From: Halobacteriales archaeon QS_4_66_20
Lineage (GTDB): Archaea > Halobacteriota > Halobacteria > Halobacteriales > Haloarculaceae
NCBI GenBank assembly: GCA_003021015.1
Contig: PXRK01000028.1
Coordinates: 39,104 to 95,749 of the forward strand
Direction of reading: 5' to 3'
DNA length: 56,646 bases
Part shown: in pieces, positions 54,184 to 56,646 of the stretch
How the letters are laid out: the number at the start of each line of letters is the position of its first letter
Numbering within the stretch: position 1 is the stretch's first letter
Translations under genes and position numbers: made by a program
The notes under the pieces: model-generated
What the model was told of the DNA's origin: nothing
Seen by the model: the letters and a program-made list of their open reading frames with translations, nothing else
The model's database searches: none

Positions 54184-55431
54184 TCACACGCCGGTCGAGT
54201 ACCGGAGCAGACCGGCGACGCCGCCGAACGCGGTCAGCAGCTGTTCACCCTTCTCGAAGTCAGTCGAGACGAAAATCGTCTCGGTGCCGCGCTGGTTTGC
54301 GATCTCCATGAGATGGTCGATGGCGTCCTCGCGTTCGCCCTCCTCGACGGTTTCGCCGCAACGCGAGCAGGTGTGCCCGCCGGCGGACTCGTCGCTGTCG
54401 AGGAACTCCCGCTCCTCGTGGCCGTTGGGACACTCGTAGGTGACGACCTCCTTCCGGAGGTCCTCGCTGATGAGCAGGCGGTCGACCGACCCCATGACGA
54501 GGTTCTCGCGGGTGGGCTCGAACCCGTAGGTCGCCGTGTCGCCGTCGTGGAGTTCCTCGAAGAACTCCTCCATCACCTGCTTGTCCTGGAGGATCTCGTG
54601 TTCGGCGAGCACCTCGCTGGCCTCGTCGACGAGGTCGGACAGCCCCGACTCGTCGGTGTAGGCGACGTCGAACTTCCCCACCACCAGGTCCTGCAGTTCG
54701 TGGTGAAGGTAGTCGCCGTCGAGGAACTCGTCTTTCGTCGGTGAGGGGCCACCGACGAGGATGCCGTCTATCTCGTGGCGCTGCTCGACGAACAGGTCGT
54801 TGGCCATCCCCGCCACTTCCTGGTAGAAGTTGTCGATCGCCTCCAGGCGCAGGCGGGCGAACCGCTGGGCGGACTGGCCCCCTTTGCGCTGCTTGCCGGG
54901 CACCAGCGAGGTGGCCGATTTTACAGGATCGACGCGCTTGCCGCGCAGCCAGCCGACGTTGGCCTCCCGCCGGTCGAGGACGATCAGGCCAAAGAGGCCC
55001 TTGTCGGTGAGCATCTCCTCTAAGGGCTCGGTGAGAAACTCCGCGTCGCAGTGGTAGCGAAACGACTGGATCGGCTGGGGCGGGTTCTCCAGCACCTCGG
55101 TGATCATCTCCGTGCGGCCGCCGCCCGTGTCGACCGCCCCCGAGAACAGCACCATCCCGTTCTCGGGCGGCTTGGTGTCGTAGTACTTCAGCCGGTCTTT
55201 GATGCTTTTCAGCGCGTCCTGGACGTTCGTCCGCGTCTCCTTTGATTTGATGTTGCTCGCCTCGGAGTGTTCCTGCGTGACGTGGGCGACGACATCGCTG
55301 ATCAGCCGGTCCGGCGGCACGTAGATCGTCACCAGCTGCGTCCCGGAGCCGCGGTACTCCTTGAGCTCCTCGATTACCTTCCGGAACTCGTATTTTTGTC
55401 TGTCGCTGTGCTCCTGCTCGGTCTCGCTCAT
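54184..55431 (-). CDS. prf1: Peptide chain release factor aRF1
   Basis: 415 aa. Recognises stop codons and triggers peptide release. NIKS at 60-63 (SNIKSKET), GGQ at 183-185 (RKGGQSAQRF) with the methylated Gln site, domain 3 after about 270. Zinc-like pair CPNGHEE...CSRCGE near 350-375. Full length for the archaeal/eukaryotic eRF1 type. Divergent from minD with a 152-nt gap. Confidence 0.97.
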   Translation of the reverse strand: MSETEQEHSDRQKYEFRKVIEELKEYRGSGTQLVTIYVPPDRLISDVVAHVTQEHSEASNIKSKETRTNVQDALKSIKDRLKYYDTKPPENGMVLFSGAVDTGGGRTEMITEVLENPPQPIQSFRYHCDAEFLTEPLEEMLTDKGLFGLIVLDRREANVGWLRGKRVDPVKSATSLVPGKQRKGGQSAQRFARLRLEAIDNFYQEVAGMANDLFVEQRHEIDGILVGGPSPTKDEFLDGDYLHHELQDLVVGKFDVAYTDESGLSDLVDEASEVLAEHEILQDKQVMEEFFEELHDGDTATYGFEPTRENLVMGSVDRLLISEDLRKEVVTYECPNGHEEREFLDSDESAGGHTCSRCGETVEEGEREDAIDHLMEIANQRGTETIFVSTDFEKGEQLLTAFGGVAGLLRYSTGV

Positions 55432-55544
55432 TACTCGATATTTGTCGGGAGCCGTGTAAGTACCTGTTGACCTCCGGCAGCCCTGCCGGCGTCCTGCCGT
55501 TCGCTCGCCCAGGGAATCCGGCCCCGATGGCCGAGACGGGTGGG

Positions 55545-55551
55545 TTTATAT
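55545..55551 (+). promoter_or_regulatory. TATA element of minD
   Basis: TTTATAT at 55545-55551, about 33 nt before ATG 55584. Supports the inner ATG over the upstream in-frame one at 55467. Confidence 0.5.
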
Positions 55552-55583
55552 CGGACCCGTGTTTTGTCGTACATATTCGAACG

Positions 55584-56408
55584 ATGTCGGGGTACGTCTG
55601 TACGATCGCGGGCGGGAAGGGCGGTGTCGGCAAGACGACGACAGCGATCAACATCGCCGCCGTCTTCGAGGACGGTGGGTACGACACGGTCGTCGTCGAC
55701 GCCGACCTCGGGATGGCGAACCTGGGGGAGATGCTCGAGGTCGAGTTCGACATCAGTATTCACGATATTCTCGCGGGCAGCTCGACAGTCAGCGCGGCAC
55801 TGACAGACGCGTCCGGCGGAATCACCGTCATCCCCGGCGAGCAGAGCCTGGAAGCGTTCGCCGAGGCCGACCCGGCCAAACTCCGGAAGGTGCTGAAGAC
55901 GCTGCGCAACACCTACGATGTCGTGCTGGTCGACACCGGTGCGGGCCTCAGCCACGAGACGACGGTCCCGCTGGGGCTGGCCGACGGCGTCCTTCTGGTG
56001 ACGACCCCCGACGATGTCGCCGTTAGTGACACCGGAAAGACCGCGGAGCTCGCGGACCGCGTCGATGGCACTGTCATCGGGACGCTGGTGACCCGCGTCA
56101 CGCGCGAAACCGACGTCCAGGCCATCGCCGACACCCTCGACTCCCCGCTGCTCGGCGTCATCCCGGCCGACATCAACGCTGCGGGCAGGGAACCGCTGGT
56201 GATCAACGCCCCGGAGAGCAACGCGGCGGACGCCTACCGCCAGCTGACAGCCTCCCTGCGCCCTGTGTTTTTCGAGGGCGCGTCGGGCGACAGCGTCGAG
56301 CGCGTCTTCGACGAGGAGTGGTTCGTCGAGGAGGAGGAGGCGGACGAGGAGGACGCAGAAAAGGAAGAGGAAGAGGATTCGGGCATGTTCGGCGGCCTGT
56401 TCGGCTGA
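55584..56408 (+). CDS. minD: MinD-like ParA-family ATPase
   Basis: 274 aa. Deviant Walker A KGGVGKTTTAI (12-22), VVDADLGMANLGEMLEV, VLVDTGAGLSHETTV, LVTTPDDVAVSDT. The tail from about 235 is strongly acidic (Glu/Asp runs) and ends in the amphipathic-like MFGGLFG, possibly a membrane or partner anchor instead of the bacterial MinD helix. Archaeal members position motility and chemotaxis structures or act in cell organisation rather than directing FtsZ; the role of this one is open. Confidence 0.93.
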   Translation: MSGYVCTIAGGKGGVGKTTTAINIAAVFEDGGYDTVVVDADLGMANLGEMLEVEFDISIHDILAGSSTVSAALTDASGGITVIPGEQSLEAFAEADPAKLRKVLKTLRNTYDVVLVDTGAGLSHETTVPLGLADGVLLVTTPDDVAVSDTGKTAELADRVDGTVIGTLVTRVTRETDVQAIADTLDSPLLGVIPADINAAGREPLVINAPESNAADAYRQLTASLRPVFFEGASGDSVERVFDEEWFVEEEEADEEDAEKEEEEDSGMFGGLFG

Positions 56409-56548
56409 TTGTGCACGGTCAGCGACAGCGGAAACTCCCAAGAATTTGGAAATATCCACGTACTCACGTTCTGTCCCGTATATACTCGAAACGCGATAGG
56501 CAAATAATCAACCCGTGAAACCGGCGGTACGACGATGCGGGTCGAAAA
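56409..56548. other. Intergenic sequence after minD
   Basis: 140 nt with no supported gene. AT-rich around 56440-56515. I see no further promoter or RNA that I can name. Confidence 0.4.
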
Positions 56549-56646
56549 TTGACATCCTCCTCCGTGTAAACGCGGAGGAATCCTGAGCGTTGGAGATTTC
56601 AGGTTTGTAGTTCCACCAAGCATCCGAACGGTGAGAATCCATAGGG
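56549..56646 (-). mobile_element. IS200/IS605-type right end, possible 3' end of a TnpB gene
   Basis: Hairpin TTGACATCCTCCTCCGTGTA then AACGCGGAGGAA (56549-56580), the same type as at 54126. To its right, the minus strand reads a short open frame to the window border ending at TGA 56599-56601 (C-terminal residues PYGFSPFGCLVELQT). Order and spacing fit the 3' end of an orfB/TnpB gene entering the window, but too little is visible to be sure. Confidence 0.4.

Noticed and set aside
55431-56459. 342-codon minus-strand frame opposite minD
   Set aside because: Shadow of the acidic MinD-like gene; reads through its Walker motif in antisense.

Overview
The window is chromosomal DNA of a halophilic archaeon (class Halobacteria). 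The proteins are strongly acidic and the DNA is GC-rich. Secreted proteins carry twin-arginine signals, many genes have a TATA element about 25-30 nt before the start codon (leaderless mRNA), and typical archaeal genes are present: thermosome, aRF1, MinD-like ATPase, coenzyme B12-dependent ribonucleotide reductase and a short 6-phosphogluconate dehydrogenase. I cannot fix the genus.

Layout. (1) 1-3668: 5' part of nrdJ on the minus strand, interrupted by two inteins that both carry LAGLIDADG-type endonuclease motifs. (2) 4026-8405: a small membrane protein, then the tryptophan operon trpD-trpF-trpE-trpG on the minus strand. trpG is broken by an internal deletion and its end is occupied by a MITE. 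(3) 8610-39793: an accessory catabolic and transport region. It holds a fused flavin monooxygenase/old-yellow-enzyme protein like 2-aminobenzoyl-CoA (or salicylyl-CoA) monooxygenase, an F420/LLM oxidoreductase, two paralogous class-V PLP enzymes, a DAO-type amine/amino acid oxidase, two RidA imine deaminases, a HyuA/HyuB pair, a cupin, a hydratase-aldolase of the DapA/NahE type, a class-I aminotransferase, an orphan 2-oxoacid dehydrogenase E1 alpha/beta pair, and parts of three branched-chain-amino-acid-type ABC importers. (4) 40027-56408: mostly core genes: pheA, a membrane histidine kinase, the thermosome, small haloarchaeal proteins, a PQQ-type sugar dehydrogenase, a subtilisin-like protease followed by a BsuPI-type inhibitor, panB, gnd, prf1 and minD. 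Ends like those of IS200/IS605 elements lie at 54126 and near the right border.

How it fits together. Region 3 looks like a pathway for uptake and breakdown of an amino-substituted or cyclic nitrogen compound. Liv-type importers bring it in, the oxidase makes an imine, RidA hydrolyses it, class-V and class-I PLP enzymes handle amino groups or C-C cleavage, HyuAB opens or carboxylates a ring or ketone, the monooxygenase/reductase attacks an aromatic CoA ester, the hydratase-aldolase cuts a side chain, and E1 feeds 2-oxoacids onward. The substrate cannot be named from sequence. Two families of short palindromic elements (2 and 4 copies) are scattered from 4.2 to 41 kb. Five of the six copies sit at or in the last codons of minus-strand genes, and four of them supply the stop codon at the junction.
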